In this document: positions 33,094 through 42,537 of the stretch, in pieces
Layout of the letters: every line of letters begins with the position of its first letter
How positions within the stretch are numbered: position 1 is the stretch's first letter
DNA from: Halodurantibacterium daqingensis
GTDB lineage: Bacteria; Pseudomonadota; Alphaproteobacteria; Rhodobacterales; Rhodobacteraceae
Length of the DNA: 64,000 nucleotides
Direction of reading: 5' to 3'
Assembly (NCBI RefSeq): GCF_042666235.1
Contig: NZ_JBHTFQ010000002.1
Location: 186,001-250,000 of the forward strand
Program-made: the position numbers and the translations under genes
Notes under the pieces: model-generated
What the model was told of the DNA's origin: nothing
Databases searched by the model: none
Seen by the model: only the letters and a program-made list of their open reading frames with translations

Positions 33094-34131
33094 ATGGCTG
33101 ACTTTTTGCAATCGGGGCTCGGGATCGCGCTGATCATCGTGGCGCAGAGCCTTCTGGTCATCATGTTCGTGATGATTTCGCTTCTGTTCCTTGTCTATGG
33201 CGACCGCAAGATCTGGGCGGCCGTGCAGATGCGGCGTGGCCCGAACGTCGTGGGCGCCTTTGGCCTGCTGCAATCGGTGGCGGATGCGCTGAAATATGTG
33301 GTGAAGGAAATCGTGGTGCCGGCCGGGGCCGACCGTCCGGTCTATTTCCTCGCGCCGATGCTGTCCTTCGTCCTTGCAGTGACGGCCTGGGCGGTGATCC
33401 CGTTCAACCCAACCTGGGTTCTGGCCGATATCAACGTGGCGATCCTCTTTGTCTTCGCGGTGTCCTCGCTCGAGGTTTACGGCGTGATCATGGGCGGCTG
33501 GGCCTCGAACTCCAAATACCCGTTCCTTGGCTCGCTTCGGTCGGCGGCGCAGATGATTTCCTATGAGGTGTCGCTGGGCCTGATCATCATCGGCATCATC
33601 ATCTCGACCGGCTCGATGAACTTCGGGGCGATTGTCGCGGCGCAGGATGGCCCCTACGGCATCTTCAGCTGGTACTGGCTGCCGCATCTGCCGATGGTGG
33701 TGCTGTTCCTGGTGTCGGCGCTGGCAGAGACCAACCGCCCGCCCTTCGATCTGCCCGAGGCGGAATCCGAACTCGTCGCCGGCTTCATGGTCGAGTATTC
33801 CTCGACGCCCTACCTTCTGTTCATGGCCGGTGAATATATCGCCATCTTCCTGATGTGCGCCCTCATGAGCCTGCTGTTCTTCGGCGGCTGGCTGTCGCCC
33901 ATTCCGGGCCTGCCCGATGGCGCGCTCTGGATGGTCGCCAAGATGGCTTTCTTCTTCTTTGTCTTCGCAATGGTGAAGGCGATCGTGCCGCGCTACCGCT
34001 ATGACCAGCTGATGCGGATCGGCTGGAAGGTGTTCCTGCCGCTGTCGCTGGGCTGGGTTGTGCTCGTGTCTTTCCTGGCGAAATTTGAAATTCTCGGCGG
34101 CGCCTGGGCCCGCTGGGCAACCGGAGGCTGA
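33094..34131 (+). CDS. nuoH: NADH-quinone oxidoreductase subunit H
   Basis: A 345-aa membrane subunit of the quinone-entry region with about eight helices. Conserved features include the early loop RRGPNVVGAFGLLQSVADALK (about 46-66) and the acidic cytoplasmic loop ETNRPPFDLPEAESELVAGF (about 213-232), which lines the quinone channel and proton path. GGATGTGAGGC precedes the start. nuoI follows after three bases. Confidence 0.96.
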   Translation: MADFLQSGLGIALIIVAQSLLVIMFVMISLLFLVYGDRKIWAAVQMRRGPNVVGAFGLLQSVADALKYVVKEIVVPAGADRPVYFLAPMLSFVLAVTAWAVIPFNPTWVLADINVAILFVFAVSSLEVYGVIMGGWASNSKYPFLGSLRSAAQMISYEVSLGLIIIGIIISTGSMNFGAIVAAQDGPYGIFSWYWLPHLPMVVLFLVSALAETNRPPFDLPEAESELVAGFMVEYSSTPYLLFMAGEYIAIFLMCALMSLLFFGGWLSPIPGLPDGALWMVAKMAFFFFVFAMVKAIVPRYRYDQLMRIGWKVFLPLSLGWVVLVSFLAKFEILGGAWARWATGG

Positions 34132-34134
34132 CAA

Positions 34135-34626
34135 ATGGGGATCGATATCACCCGCGCCGTCAAGTATTTCCTCCTGACGGACTTCATCAAGGGCTTCGGC
34201 CTTGGCCTGCGGTACTTCGTGGCGCCGAAACCGACGCTGAACTACCCGCATGAAAAGGGGCCGCTGTCGCCCCGGTTCCGCGGTGAACATGCGCTGCGCC
34301 GCTATCCCAGTGGCGAGGAACGCTGCATCGCCTGCAAGTTGTGCGAGGCGATCTGCCCGGCGCAGGCCATCACCATCGAGGCCGAGCCGCGCGAAGATGG
34401 CAGCCGTCGCACGACGCGCTATGACATCGACATGACCAAGTGCATCTATTGCGGCTTCTGCCAAGAGGCCTGCCCGGTCGATGCCATCGTCGAGGGGCCC
34501 AACTTCGAGTTCTCCACCGAAACGCGGGAAGAGCTGTTCTACGACAAGGCAAAGCTTCTTGCGAACGGGGATCGTTGGGAAGGACGGATTGCGCGCAACC
34601 TTGAAATGGATGCGCCCTACCGATGA
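34135..34626 (+). CDS. nuoI: NADH-quinone oxidoreductase subunit I
   Basis: A 163-aa 23-kDa subunit with two [4Fe-4S] clusters, N6a and N6b. The two ferredoxin motifs are CIACKLCEAICPAQA (about 63-77) and CIYCGFCQEACPVDA (about 102-116), all eight cysteines present. An N-terminal amphipathic stretch contacts the membrane arm. The last four bases overlap the start of the next gene, a carboxymuconolactone-decarboxylase-like protein. Confidence 0.97.
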   Translation: MGIDITRAVKYFLLTDFIKGFGLGLRYFVAPKPTLNYPHEKGPLSPRFRGEHALRRYPSGEERCIACKLCEAICPAQAITIEAEPREDGSRRTTRYDIDMTKCIYCGFCQEACPVDAIVEGPNFEFSTETREELFYDKAKLLANGDRWEGRIARNLEMDAPYR

Positions 34627-35033
34627 GCAACGATTTCTCCAAACTCTTCGAGACGATGATTGCGCAAAGCCAGGAGATGGCGCGCAAGTTCAATCCTGCG
34701 CTCGAGCATTTTCGTCTGACCGGCTATGAAGACCTGATGCCGACGCTCTCGAAGAGCTTCATGGAGATGGCGTTCGGCAACACCTTCAACCGCGAGGGGC
34801 TGGATGCCAAGACCCGGCTGCTGGTGATCATCGCGGCGCTGACGGTGGTGGGCGCGCAGGCCGAGGCGCAGCTGAAGCTGAGCATCCGCCATGCGCTCGA
34901 GGCCGGGGCGCGCAAGCGCGAGATCGCGGAAGTGATCCAGCAGATGACCATGTTCGGCGGCCTGCCCGCTGCCACGAAGGCGCTCCAGATCGCCCAGAGC
35001 GTCTTTGACGAAACCGAGGAGGACAGCGCGTGA
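34623..35033 (+). CDS. Carboxymuconolactone decarboxylase-family protein inside the nuo operon
   Basis: A 136-aa all-helical protein. The family core is REGLDAKTRLLVIIAALTVV (about 59-78) followed by KLSIRHALEAGARKREIAEVIQQMTMFGGLPAATKAL. It lacks the CxxC pair of AhpD-type peroxidases; no cysteine is present at all. The role is therefore unlikely to be thiol-based. It overlaps both nuoI and nuoJ by four bases, so translation is coupled to complex I genes. A function with complex I has not been shown to my knowledge. Confidence 0.8.
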   Translation: MSNDFSKLFETMIAQSQEMARKFNPALEHFRLTGYEDLMPTLSKSFMEMAFGNTFNREGLDAKTRLLVIIAALTVVGAQAEAQLKLSIRHALEAGARKREIAEVIQQMTMFGGLPAATKALQIAQSVFDETEEDSA

Positions 35034-35644
35034 CTGTCGCGGATTATGCCTTTTATGCCTTTGCCCTGGTCGCGGTCGCGGCGGGGCTGCTTGTGGTGGT
35101 CGCCCGCAATCCGGTGCATTCGGTGCTGTGGCTGATCCTTGCCTTCCTGTCCTCGGCCGGCCTGTTCGTGCTCTTGGGCGCCGAATTCGTGGCGATGCTT
35201 CTGATCATCGTCTATGTCGGCGCGGTGGCCGTGCTGTTCCTGTTCGTGGTGATGATGCTCGACATCGATTTCGCCGCGCTGAAGGCCGAGATGGCGAAAT
35301 ACATGCCGATTGCCGCGCTGGTCGGCCTTGTGATCCTGATGCAGCTGACGCTGGCCTATGGCGCCTGGCAGCAGGCCGAGGGTGCGCTGGGGCTGCGGCA
35401 GGCGGTCACCCCGGATCTGAACGAGGTGCACAACACCCGCGCGCTTGGGCTTCTGATCTACGACCAGTACATCTTCCTGTTCCAGACGGCCGGGCTGATC
35501 CTGCTGGTGGCCATGATCGGCGCCATCGTCCTGACGCTGCGCCATCGGGTGGGCATCAAGCGGCAGGATGTGCTGGCGCAGATGTATCGCGATCCGGCCA
35601 AGGCGATGGAACTGAAGGATGTGAAGCCCGGTCAGGGGCTCTGA
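35030..35644 (+). CDS. nuoJ: NADH-quinone oxidoreductase subunit J
   Basis: A 204-aa membrane subunit with five helices. The conserved third-helix region LLIIVYVGAVAVLFLFVVMML (about 57-77) includes the pi-bulge-forming YVGAVAVL segment that takes part in coupling. The start is GTG 35030, overlapping the previous stop (GTGA). A 90-base gap follows before nuoK. Confidence 0.94.
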   Translation: MTVADYAFYAFALVAVAAGLLVVVARNPVHSVLWLILAFLSSAGLFVLLGAEFVAMLLIIVYVGAVAVLFLFVVMMLDIDFAALKAEMAKYMPIAALVGLVILMQLTLAYGAWQQAEGALGLRQAVTPDLNEVHNTRALGLLIYDQYIFLFQTAGLILLVAMIGAIVLTLRHRVGIKRQDVLAQMYRDPAKAMELKDVKPGQGL

Positions 35645-35734
35645 CGGATCCTGCAGACGGGGGCGCCCGTGTGGTGCGGCCCCGGGCATGGCAGAGACGA
35701 AAAAGAAGGTGGGCGCAGGCCCGGAGGGACGATG

Positions 35735-36040
35735 ATGGTAGGACTGGAACATTACCTGACGGTGGCGGCGACGCTGTTCGTCATCGGGATCTTCGGCATC
35801 TTTCTGAACCGGAAGAATGTCATCGTGATCCTGATGTCGATCGAGCTGATGCTGCTGTCGGTGAACATCAATCTCGTGGCCTTTTCGAGCTTCCTCGGCG
35901 ACCTGGCCGGGCAGGTCTTCACGATGTTTGTCCTGACGGTGGCCGCGGCCGAGGCTGCGATCGGCCTTGCGATCCTTGTCTGCTTCTTCCGCAACCGGGG
36001 CACGATCGACGTCGAAGACGTCAACGTGATGAAGGGGTAA
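35735..36040 (+). CDS. nuoK: NADH-quinone oxidoreductase subunit K
   Basis: A 101-aa membrane subunit with three helices. Two conserved membrane glutamates of the proton path are visible: the first in MSIELMLLSVNINLV (about residue 33) and the second in AAAEAAIGLAILV (about residue 69). ATG 35735 gives the usual length and a seven-base spacing from GGAGG; ATG 35732 directly before it is the alternative. Confidence 0.94.
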   Translation: MVGLEHYLTVAATLFVIGIFGIFLNRKNVIVILMSIELMLLSVNINLVAFSSFLGDLAGQVFTMFVLTVAAAEAAIGLAILVCFFRNRGTIDVEDVNVMKG

Positions 36041-36046
36041 GGCCAG

Positions 36047-38011
36047 ATGGAAACGATCATCCTTTTCGCGCCGCTGGTCGGCGCGCTGATCTGCGGCTTC
36101 GGCTGGCGCGTCATCGGCGAGAAGGGCGGCCAGGTCACGGCTACGGCGCTGCTGTTTCTTGCCGCGCTTCTGTCCTGGGTCGTGTTCCTGGGCTATGATG
36201 GCACGCCGCGCCAGATCGTCCTGTTCCGCTGGATCGACTCGGGCAGCCTTGCCGCCGAATGGGCGATCCGCCTTGATCGTCTTACCGCGATCATGCTGGT
36301 GGTGATCAACTCGGTCTCGGCGCTCGTGCATCTGTATTCGTTCGGCTACATGGCCCATGACGAGAACTGGAAGCCTGGCGAGGCCTACAAGGCCCGGTTC
36401 TTCGCCTATCTGTCGTTCTTCACCTTCGCCATGCTGATGCTCGTGACGGCGGACAACCTTCTGCAGATGTTCTTCGGCTGGGAAGGCGTCGGCGTGGCCT
36501 CGTATCTGCTGATCGGCTTCTACTGGCGCAAACCCTCGGCCAGCGCGGCGGCGATGAAGGCGTTCATCGTCAACCGGGTCGGGGATTTCGGCTTCCTTCT
36601 GGGCATCTTCGGCCTGTTCTACCTGACCGACAGCATCCAGTTCGACACGATCTTCGATGCGGTGCCGCAGATCGCGGAAACCTCGATCACCTTCCTCTGG
36701 ACCGAGTGGAACGCGGCGAACCTGCTGGCCTTCCTGCTGTTCGTGGGCGCCATGGGCAAATCGGCCCAGCTGTTCCTGCACACCTGGCTTCCCGATGCGA
36801 TGGAGGGGCCGACGCCGGTCTCGGCCCTGATCCACGCGGCGACCATGGTGACGGCCGGGGTGTTCCTGGTGTGCCGGATGTCGCCGCTGATCGAATATGC
36901 ACCGGAGGCGGCCAACTTCATCGTGGTCATCGGCGCAACCACCGCCTTCTTCGCGGCGACCGTCGGCCTTGTGCAGAACGACATCAAGCGGGTGATCGCC
37001 TATTCGACCTGTTCGCAGCTTGGCTACATGTTCGTGGCTACCGGTGTGGGCGTCTATTCCGTGGCGATGTTCCACCTTTTCACGCACGCCTTCTTCAAGG
37101 CGATGCTGTTCCTGGGCGCGGGCTCGGTGATCCATGCGATGCACCATGAACAGGATCTGCGGAACTATGGCGGGCTGCGCAAGAAGATCCCCTATACCTA
37201 CTGGGCGATGATGATCGGCACGCTGGCCATCACCGGCGTCGGCATCCCGCTGACCCATATCGGCTTTGCCGGCTTCCTGTCGAAGGACGCGGTGATCGAG
37301 AGCGCCTATGCCGGCGGCACCGCCTATGGCTTCTGGCTGCTGGTGATCGCGGCGGCGATGACAAGCTTCTACAGCTGGCGGCTGATGTTCATGACCTTCT
37401 TCGGCAAGCCGCGCGGCGACAAGCATACGCATGACCATGCGCATGAAAGCCCGCTGGTGATGCTGATTCCGCTCGCGGTGCTTGGCCTTGGCGCGGTCTT
37501 CGCCGGGATGATCTGGTACACGCCCTTCTTCGGCGATGAGCATGCGGTTGTGGACTGGTTCGGCACCTCGATCCTGATGCATGGCGAAAACACGGTGTTG
37601 CATGACGCGCATTACGTCCCCGTGTGGGTGCGGCTGTCGCCCTTCATCGCGATGCTTTTGGGGCTGGCGCTGGCCTATGCCTTCTACATCCGTCGTCCCG
37701 ATCTGCCGGGCAAGCTGGCCGAGAACCAGCAGATCCTGTACCGCTTCCTTCTGAACAAATGGTATTTCGACGAGATCTACGACTTTGTCTTCGTGCGGCC
37801 TGCCAAGGCGTTGGGACGGTTCCTGTGGAAGAAGGGCGATGGTGCGGTCATCGACGGCACGATCAACGGTGTGGCGCTTGGCGCGGTGCCGTTCTTCACC
37901 CGGCTCGCCGTGCGGGCGCAGACCGGCTACATCTACCACTATGCCTTTGCCATGGTGATCGGCATTGCCGTGCTCATCACCTGGATGACGCTCTCGGGGG
38001 GCGCTGAATAA
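36047..38011 (+). CDS. nuoL: NADH-quinone oxidoreductase subunit L
   Basis: A 654-aa antiporter-like membrane subunit, the most distal proton pump. The core is marked by LLQMFFGWEGVGVASYLLIGFYW (about 140-162, with the key Glu), HTWLPDAMEGPTPVSALIHAATMV (about 245-268), and QNDIKRVIAYSTCSQLGYMF (about 308-327). The long lateral amphipathic helix and last membrane helix fill the C-terminal 120 residues. A His-rich loop (KHTHDHAHE) near 461-469 is present. The stop overlaps the nuoM start by one base. Confidence 0.96.
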   Translation: METIILFAPLVGALICGFGWRVIGEKGGQVTATALLFLAALLSWVVFLGYDGTPRQIVLFRWIDSGSLAAEWAIRLDRLTAIMLVVINSVSALVHLYSFGYMAHDENWKPGEAYKARFFAYLSFFTFAMLMLVTADNLLQMFFGWEGVGVASYLLIGFYWRKPSASAAAMKAFIVNRVGDFGFLLGIFGLFYLTDSIQFDTIFDAVPQIAETSITFLWTEWNAANLLAFLLFVGAMGKSAQLFLHTWLPDAMEGPTPVSALIHAATMVTAGVFLVCRMSPLIEYAPEAANFIVVIGATTAFFAATVGLVQNDIKRVIAYSTCSQLGYMFVATGVGVYSVAMFHLFTHAFFKAMLFLGAGSVIHAMHHEQDLRNYGGLRKKIPYTYWAMMIGTLAITGVGIPLTHIGFAGFLSKDAVIESAYAGGTAYGFWLLVIAAAMTSFYSWRLMFMTFFGKPRGDKHTHDHAHESPLVMLIPLAVLGLGAVFAGMIWYTPFFGDEHAVVDWFGTSILMHGENTVLHDAHYVPVWVRLSPFIAMLLGLALAYAFYIRRPDLPGKLAENQQILYRFLLNKWYFDEIYDFVFVRPAKALGRFLWKKGDGAVIDGTINGVALGAVPFFTRLAVRAQTGYIYHYAFAMVIGIAVLITWMTLSGGAE

Positions 38012-39552
38012 TGGGAAACCTTCTTTCCATCATCACCTTCACGCCCCTTGTCGGCGCGCTGATCCTTGCCGTGTTCCTGCGGGGCAATGACCCGGCGGCG
38101 CAGCGCAATGCGAAATGGCTTGCCCTGGTGACCACCGGCGCCACCTTCCTCGTGTCGCTGTTCCTGCTGGCGGGCTTTGACCCGCAGAACACCGGCTTCC
38201 AGTTCGTCGAGGATCACAACTGGATCATGGGCCTGCGCTACAAGCTGGGCGTGGACGGCATATCGATCCTGTTCGTGATGCTCACCACCTTCCTGATGCC
38301 GATCACCATCGCGGCCTGCTGGGACGTCCAGCACCGGGTGAAGGAATACATGATCGCCTTCCTGCTGCTGGAAACGCTGATGATCGGCGTGTTCGTGGCG
38401 CTGGATCTGGTGCTGTTCTACTTCTTCTTCGAGGCCGGTCTGATTCCGATGTTCCTGATCATCGGCATCTGGGGCGGGAAGGACCGGATCTACGCGGCCT
38501 TCAAGTTCTTCCTTTACACCTTCCTTGGTTCGGTGCTGATGCTGGTGGCGATGATCGCCATGTATGTGGATGCGGGCACGACCGATATCGTGGCGCTGCT
38601 GCGGCACGAATTCAGCGCCGGCCCCATCAGTCTGCTGGGCTGGCAGATCGTGGGTGGGGCGCAGACGCTGATGTGGCTGGCCTTCTTCGCCTCGTTCGCG
38701 GTCAAGATGCCGATGTGGCCGGTCCATACCTGGCTGCCGGATGCCCACGTGCAGGCGCCGACCGCCGGGTCGGTGGTACTGGCGGCGATCCTTCTGAAGA
38801 TGGGCGGCTATGGCTTCCTGCGCTTCAGCCTGCCGATGTTCCCGGTGGCAAGCGACCTGATGGCGCCGCTGGTGCTATGGCTTTCGGCGATCGCCATCGT
38901 CTACACCAGCCTCGTCGCGCTGATGCAGGAGGACATGAAGAAGCTCATCGCCTATTCCTCGGTGGCGCATATGGGTTTTGTGACCATGGGCATCTTTGCC
39001 GCCAACCAGCAGGGCGTCGACGGGGCGATCTTCCAGATGATCAGCCACGGCTTCATTTCCGGCGCGCTGTTCCTCTGTGTCGGCGTGATCTATGACCGGA
39101 TTCACACCCGCGACATCGAGGCCTATGGCGGGCTTGTGAACCGGATGCCGGTCTATGCGCTGGTCTTCATGCTGTTCACCATGGCCAATGTCGGCCTGCC
39201 GGGCACAAGCGGTTTCGTCGGCGAATTCCTGACGCTGATGGGCGTGTTCCAGGTCAACACCTGGGTTGCCTTCGTTGCCTGCACCGGCGTCATCCTGTCG
39301 GCGGGCTACGCGCTCTGGCTTTATCGCCGCGTCGTCTGGGGGGACCTGATCAAGGAAAGCCTGAGGTCGATCACCGACATGACCCGGCGGGAAAAGGCGA
39401 TCTTTGCGCCGCTGGTCGCCATGACGCTGCTTCTGGGGGTTTATCCCTCGCTTGTGACCGACATCATCGGCCCCTCGGTGGGTGCGCTGGTGGATGACGT
39501 GCAGACGGCGGTGGCCGCGGCGGAAGCCGCGCTGCGCCTTGCTGCGAACTGA
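38011..39552 (+). CDS. nuoM: NADH-quinone oxidoreductase subunit M
   Basis: A 513-aa antiporter-like proton-pump subunit with 14 helices. Conserved features are LVLFYFFFEAGLIPMFLIIGIWG (about 134-156, with the pump Glu), KMPMWPVHTWLPDAHVQAPT (about 232-251, with the key Lys), and QEDMKKLIAYSSVAHMGFV (about 306-324). It starts one base inside the nuoL stop and is followed after 11 bases by nuoN. Confidence 0.96.
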   Translation: MGNLLSIITFTPLVGALILAVFLRGNDPAAQRNAKWLALVTTGATFLVSLFLLAGFDPQNTGFQFVEDHNWIMGLRYKLGVDGISILFVMLTTFLMPITIAACWDVQHRVKEYMIAFLLLETLMIGVFVALDLVLFYFFFEAGLIPMFLIIGIWGGKDRIYAAFKFFLYTFLGSVLMLVAMIAMYVDAGTTDIVALLRHEFSAGPISLLGWQIVGGAQTLMWLAFFASFAVKMPMWPVHTWLPDAHVQAPTAGSVVLAAILLKMGGYGFLRFSLPMFPVASDLMAPLVLWLSAIAIVYTSLVALMQEDMKKLIAYSSVAHMGFVTMGIFAANQQGVDGAIFQMISHGFISGALFLCVGVIYDRIHTRDIEAYGGLVNRMPVYALVFMLFTMANVGLPGTSGFVGEFLTLMGVFQVNTWVAFVACTGVILSAGYALWLYRRVVWGDLIKESLRSITDMTRREKAIFAPLVAMTLLLGVYPSLVTDIIGPSVGALVDDVQTAVAAAEAALRLAAN

Positions 39553-39563
39553 AGGACCGGATC

Positions 39564-41003
39564 ATGATCTCTGCCGATATCTCCATCGTCCTGCCCGAAC
39601 TGCTGCTGGCGCTTTTCGCCATGGCTGCGCTGATGTTCGGGGCCTTCGCGGGCAAGGACCGCACGGCGCCACTTCTGATCTGGGTGACTGCGGGCGTCAT
39701 GGTGGCGCTCGCGCTCTGGCTGGGGATGACCGGCGGCGGCAACCGCGCGGCCTTCGGAGGCATGTTCATCAACGACGCCTTCGCGCGTTTTGCCAAGGTG
39801 GTGATCCTGCTGTCGGCGGCGGCAGTGCTGGTCATGGGCCAGGACTACATGGCGCGCCGCGACATGCTGCGCTTCGAATATCCGGTGCTGGTGACGCTTT
39901 CGGTCGTCGGCATGATGATCATGGTGTCGGCGGGCGATCTGATGGCGCTTTACATGGGGCTGGAGCTGCAGTCGCTGGCGCTTTATGTGCTGGCCTCGTT
40001 CCGGCGCGACCATGCGAAATCCACCGAGGCGGGGCTGAAGTATTTCATGCTGGGCTCGCTGTCCTCGGGGCTGCTGCTTTACGGCGCATCTCTGACCTAT
40101 GGCTATACCGGCACGACGCTGTTTTCGGGGATCATCACCACGGTGCATGCGGGCGAGGTGTCGCTGGGGCTGCTGTTCGGGCTGGTGTTCCTGATCACCG
40201 GGCTTGCGTTCAAGGTCTCGGCCGTGCCGTTCCACATGTGGACGCCCGATGTCTATGAGGGGGCACCGACGCCGGTCACGGCGGTGTTCGCCACCGCGCC
40301 CAAGGTCGCCGCCATGGCGCTTCTGGCGCGCATTGCCCATGACGCCTTCGGGCCGGCCGCGGCCGACTGGGGGCAGATCCTGGCCCTGCTGGCGGTGCTG
40401 TCGATGTTCGTCGGGTCCATTGCGGCCATCGGCCAGCGTGACATCAAGCGCCTGATGGCCTATTCCTCGATCGCCCATATGGGCTATGCGCTGGTCGGTC
40501 TTGCCGCGGGCACGGCGGGCGGGGTCCAGGCGATGCTGGTTTACCTTGCCATCTATGTCACGATGAACGTGGGCACCTTCGCCTTCATCCTGTCGATGGA
40601 ACGGGACGGCCGCCCGGTCAGCGATATCCGCAGCCTGAACATGTATTCGCGGCACGAGCCGATGAAGGCTTTGGCGGTGCTGGTGCTGATGTTCAGCCTA
40701 GCTGGCATCCCGCCGATGGTGGGCTTCTTCGGCAAGTTCTATGTGCTGCGTGCCGCAGTGGATGCCGACATGGTCTGGCTGGCGATCGCCGGCGGCGTGG
40801 CCTCGGTGATCGGCGCCTATTACTATCTTCGCATCGTCTATTTCATGTATTTCGGCGAAGAGGGTGAGGGCCTTGACCGGCGCATGCCCACGGTTCAGTG
40901 GGGGCTGCTGATGGCGTCGGCCGTGGTGATGGTGGTGGGTGTGGTCAACCTGTTCGGGATCGACCCGCTGGCAGCGGTCGCGGCGCAGACGCTTGTCCGC
41001 TAG
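39564..41003 (+). CDS. nuoN: NADH-quinone oxidoreductase subunit N
   Basis: A 479-aa antiporter-like proton-pump subunit. Markers are DLMALYMGLELQSLALYVLASF (about 127-148, pump Glu in GLELQS), AVPFHMWTPDVYEGAPTPVTA (about 220-240), and QRDIKRLMAYSSIAHMGYALVG (about 291-312). It closes the 14-subunit complex I set; the remaining genes of the transcript (birA, coaX, rnj) serve other functions. Confidence 0.96.
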   Translation: MISADISIVLPELLLALFAMAALMFGAFAGKDRTAPLLIWVTAGVMVALALWLGMTGGGNRAAFGGMFINDAFARFAKVVILLSAAAVLVMGQDYMARRDMLRFEYPVLVTLSVVGMMIMVSAGDLMALYMGLELQSLALYVLASFRRDHAKSTEAGLKYFMLGSLSSGLLLYGASLTYGYTGTTLFSGIITTVHAGEVSLGLLFGLVFLITGLAFKVSAVPFHMWTPDVYEGAPTPVTAVFATAPKVAAMALLARIAHDAFGPAAADWGQILALLAVLSMFVGSIAAIGQRDIKRLMAYSSIAHMGYALVGLAAGTAGGVQAMLVYLAIYVTMNVGTFAFILSMERDGRPVSDIRSLNMYSRHEPMKALAVLVLMFSLAGIPPMVGFFGKFYVLRAAVDADMVWLAIAGGVASVIGAYYYLRIVYFMYFGEEGEGLDRRMPTVQWGLLMASAVVMVVGVVNLFGIDPLAAVAAQTLVR

Positions 41004-41004
41004 G

Positions 41005-41748
41005 CTGACATGGCCCACCGGGGTGGGCCGTCATGTCCTCGATGTGGTTGACAGCACCATGACCGAGGCTGCGCGCATGGCTCCGACCCTGTCGGGGCCT
41101 GCGTGGATTCTCGGCCTGCGCCAGACGGCCGGCCGGGGCAGGCGGGGGCGCGCCTGGGTCGATCCGGCGGGCAACTTTGCCGCGACGCTGGTGATGCGGC
41201 CCGCTGATCCGCCCGAGAGAATGGCCCTGCGGTCCTTCGTGGCTGCGCTTGCCCTGCATGAAACCTTCGTGACTGTCACCGGCCGGGCCGAGCCCTTTGC
41301 CCTGAAATGGCCCAATGACGTGCTTCTGAACGGCGCCAAGGTGGCGGGCATCCTGCTTGAAAGCAGCAGCGCAAGCACGGGCCATCTGGCAATCGGCATC
41401 GGCGTCAATCTGGTCAGCGCCCCCGGCGGTAACGAGGTGGAGGCGGGCGCGTTGCGTCCGGTCTCGCTTCTGTCGGAAACCGGTGCGCGCGTGACGCCGG
41501 AAGAGTTTCTGGACATCCTCGCCCCCGCCTTCGCCCGATGGGAGGCGCAGTTCGCGACCTATGGTTTCGGCCCGATCCGCACCGCCTGGATGGCCCGCGC
41601 CGCGCGTCTGGGCGAAACGGTGATGGCCCGTGCCGGAACCCAGAGCCATGAGGGCCGGTTCATCGAGCTGGACGACCAGGGTGCGCTGATCCTTGTCACC
41701 GCCCGGGGCCGCGTGGCGATCCCGGCGGGCGAAGTGTTTTTCGGCTAG
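41005..41748 (+). CDS. birA: Biotin--[acetyl-CoA-carboxylase] ligase
   Basis: A protein of about 247 aa that attaches biotin to carboxylases, such as the mccA product encoded in this window. The adenylation site is visible in RQTAGRGRRGRAWVDPAGN (about 38-56, biotinoyl-AMP loop) and LKWPNDVLLNGAKVAGILLE (about 98-117, with the catalytic Lys after NG). There is no N-terminal DNA-binding domain, so it is a ligase only. No in-frame ATG stands near the beginning: CTG 41005, TTG 40993 (overlapping nuoN) and GTG 41023 are the options, and the start given is tentative. Confidence 0.88.
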   Translation: MTWPTGVGRHVLDVVDSTMTEAARMAPTLSGPAWILGLRQTAGRGRRGRAWVDPAGNFAATLVMRPADPPERMALRSFVAALALHETFVTVTGRAEPFALKWPNDVLLNGAKVAGILLESSSASTGHLAIGIGVNLVSAPGGNEVEAGALRPVSLLSETGARVTPEEFLDILAPAFARWEAQFATYGFGPIRTAWMARAARLGETVMARAGTQSHEGRFIELDDQGALILVTARGRVAIPAGEVFFG

Positions 41749-41757
41749 GGGGGCAAG

Positions 41758-42537
41758 ATGCTTCTGACCATCGATTGCGGCAACACCAACACCGTTTTCG
41801 CCCTGTGGGACGGACGTCGCTTCGTCACCACCTGGCGCACCGCCACGGATCATCGGCGCACCGCAGATCAGTATTTCGTCTGGCTTTCCACATTGATGAG
41901 CCTGCAGAAGATCGAGGCGCAGGTGACCGAGGTCATCATCTCCTCGACCGTGCCGCGGGTGGTGTTCAATCTGCGGGTGCTCTGCAACCGCTATTTCGAC
42001 TGCCGCCCGCTGGTGGTGGGCAAGCCCGACTGCCGGCTGCCGGTCGATGTGCGGGTCGATCCCGGCACGCAGGTGGGCCCCGATCGCCTGGTCAACACGG
42101 TGGCGGGTTTTGATCGCCACGGCGGGGACCTGATCGTGGTCGATTTCGGCACCGCAACCACATTCGATGTCGTGGACAGCGACGGCGCCTATATCGGCGG
42201 GGTGATCGCGCCTGGCGTCAATCTGTCGATGGAGGCGCTGCACATGGCAGCCGCGGCCCTTCCGCATGTCGATATCACCAAGCCCGAATCCGTGATCGGC
42301 AAGAACACCGTCGCCTGCATGCAGGCGGGTGTGTTCTGGGGTTATGTCGGTCTCGTCCAGGGTATATGCACGCAGATCAAAGCCGAGCACGGCCGTCCGA
42401 TGCGGATCATCGGGACGGGCGGGCTCGCACCGTTATTTGCCAGCGGCGAGGCATTGTTCGACGCAATCGAGGATGACCTGACCATGCATGGTCTCACGGT
42501 CATCCACAGCTACAACAAGGATCTGGAGAACAGATGA
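41758..42537 (+). CDS. coaX: Type III pantothenate kinase
   Basis: A 259-aa kinase for the first step of coenzyme A synthesis. The ATP-binding P-loop-like motif is LLTIDCGNTNTVFALWD (about 2-18). The pantothenate site includes VGPDRLVNTVAGF (about 104-116) and DFGTATTFDVVD (about 129-140). IIGTGGLAPLF near the C-terminus is the adenosine-site motif. The length matches CoaX. It overlaps rnj by four bases. No CoaA-type P-loop motif is present. Confidence 0.95.
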   Translation: MLLTIDCGNTNTVFALWDGRRFVTTWRTATDHRRTADQYFVWLSTLMSLQKIEAQVTEVIISSTVPRVVFNLRVLCNRYFDCRPLVVGKPDCRLPVDVRVDPGTQVGPDRLVNTVAGFDRHGGDLIVVDFGTATTFDVVDSDGAYIGGVIAPGVNLSMEALHMAAAALPHVDITKPESVIGKNTVACMQAGVFWGYVGLVQGICTQIKAEHGRPMRIIGTGGLAPLFASGEALFDAIEDDLTMHGLTVIHSYNKDLENR

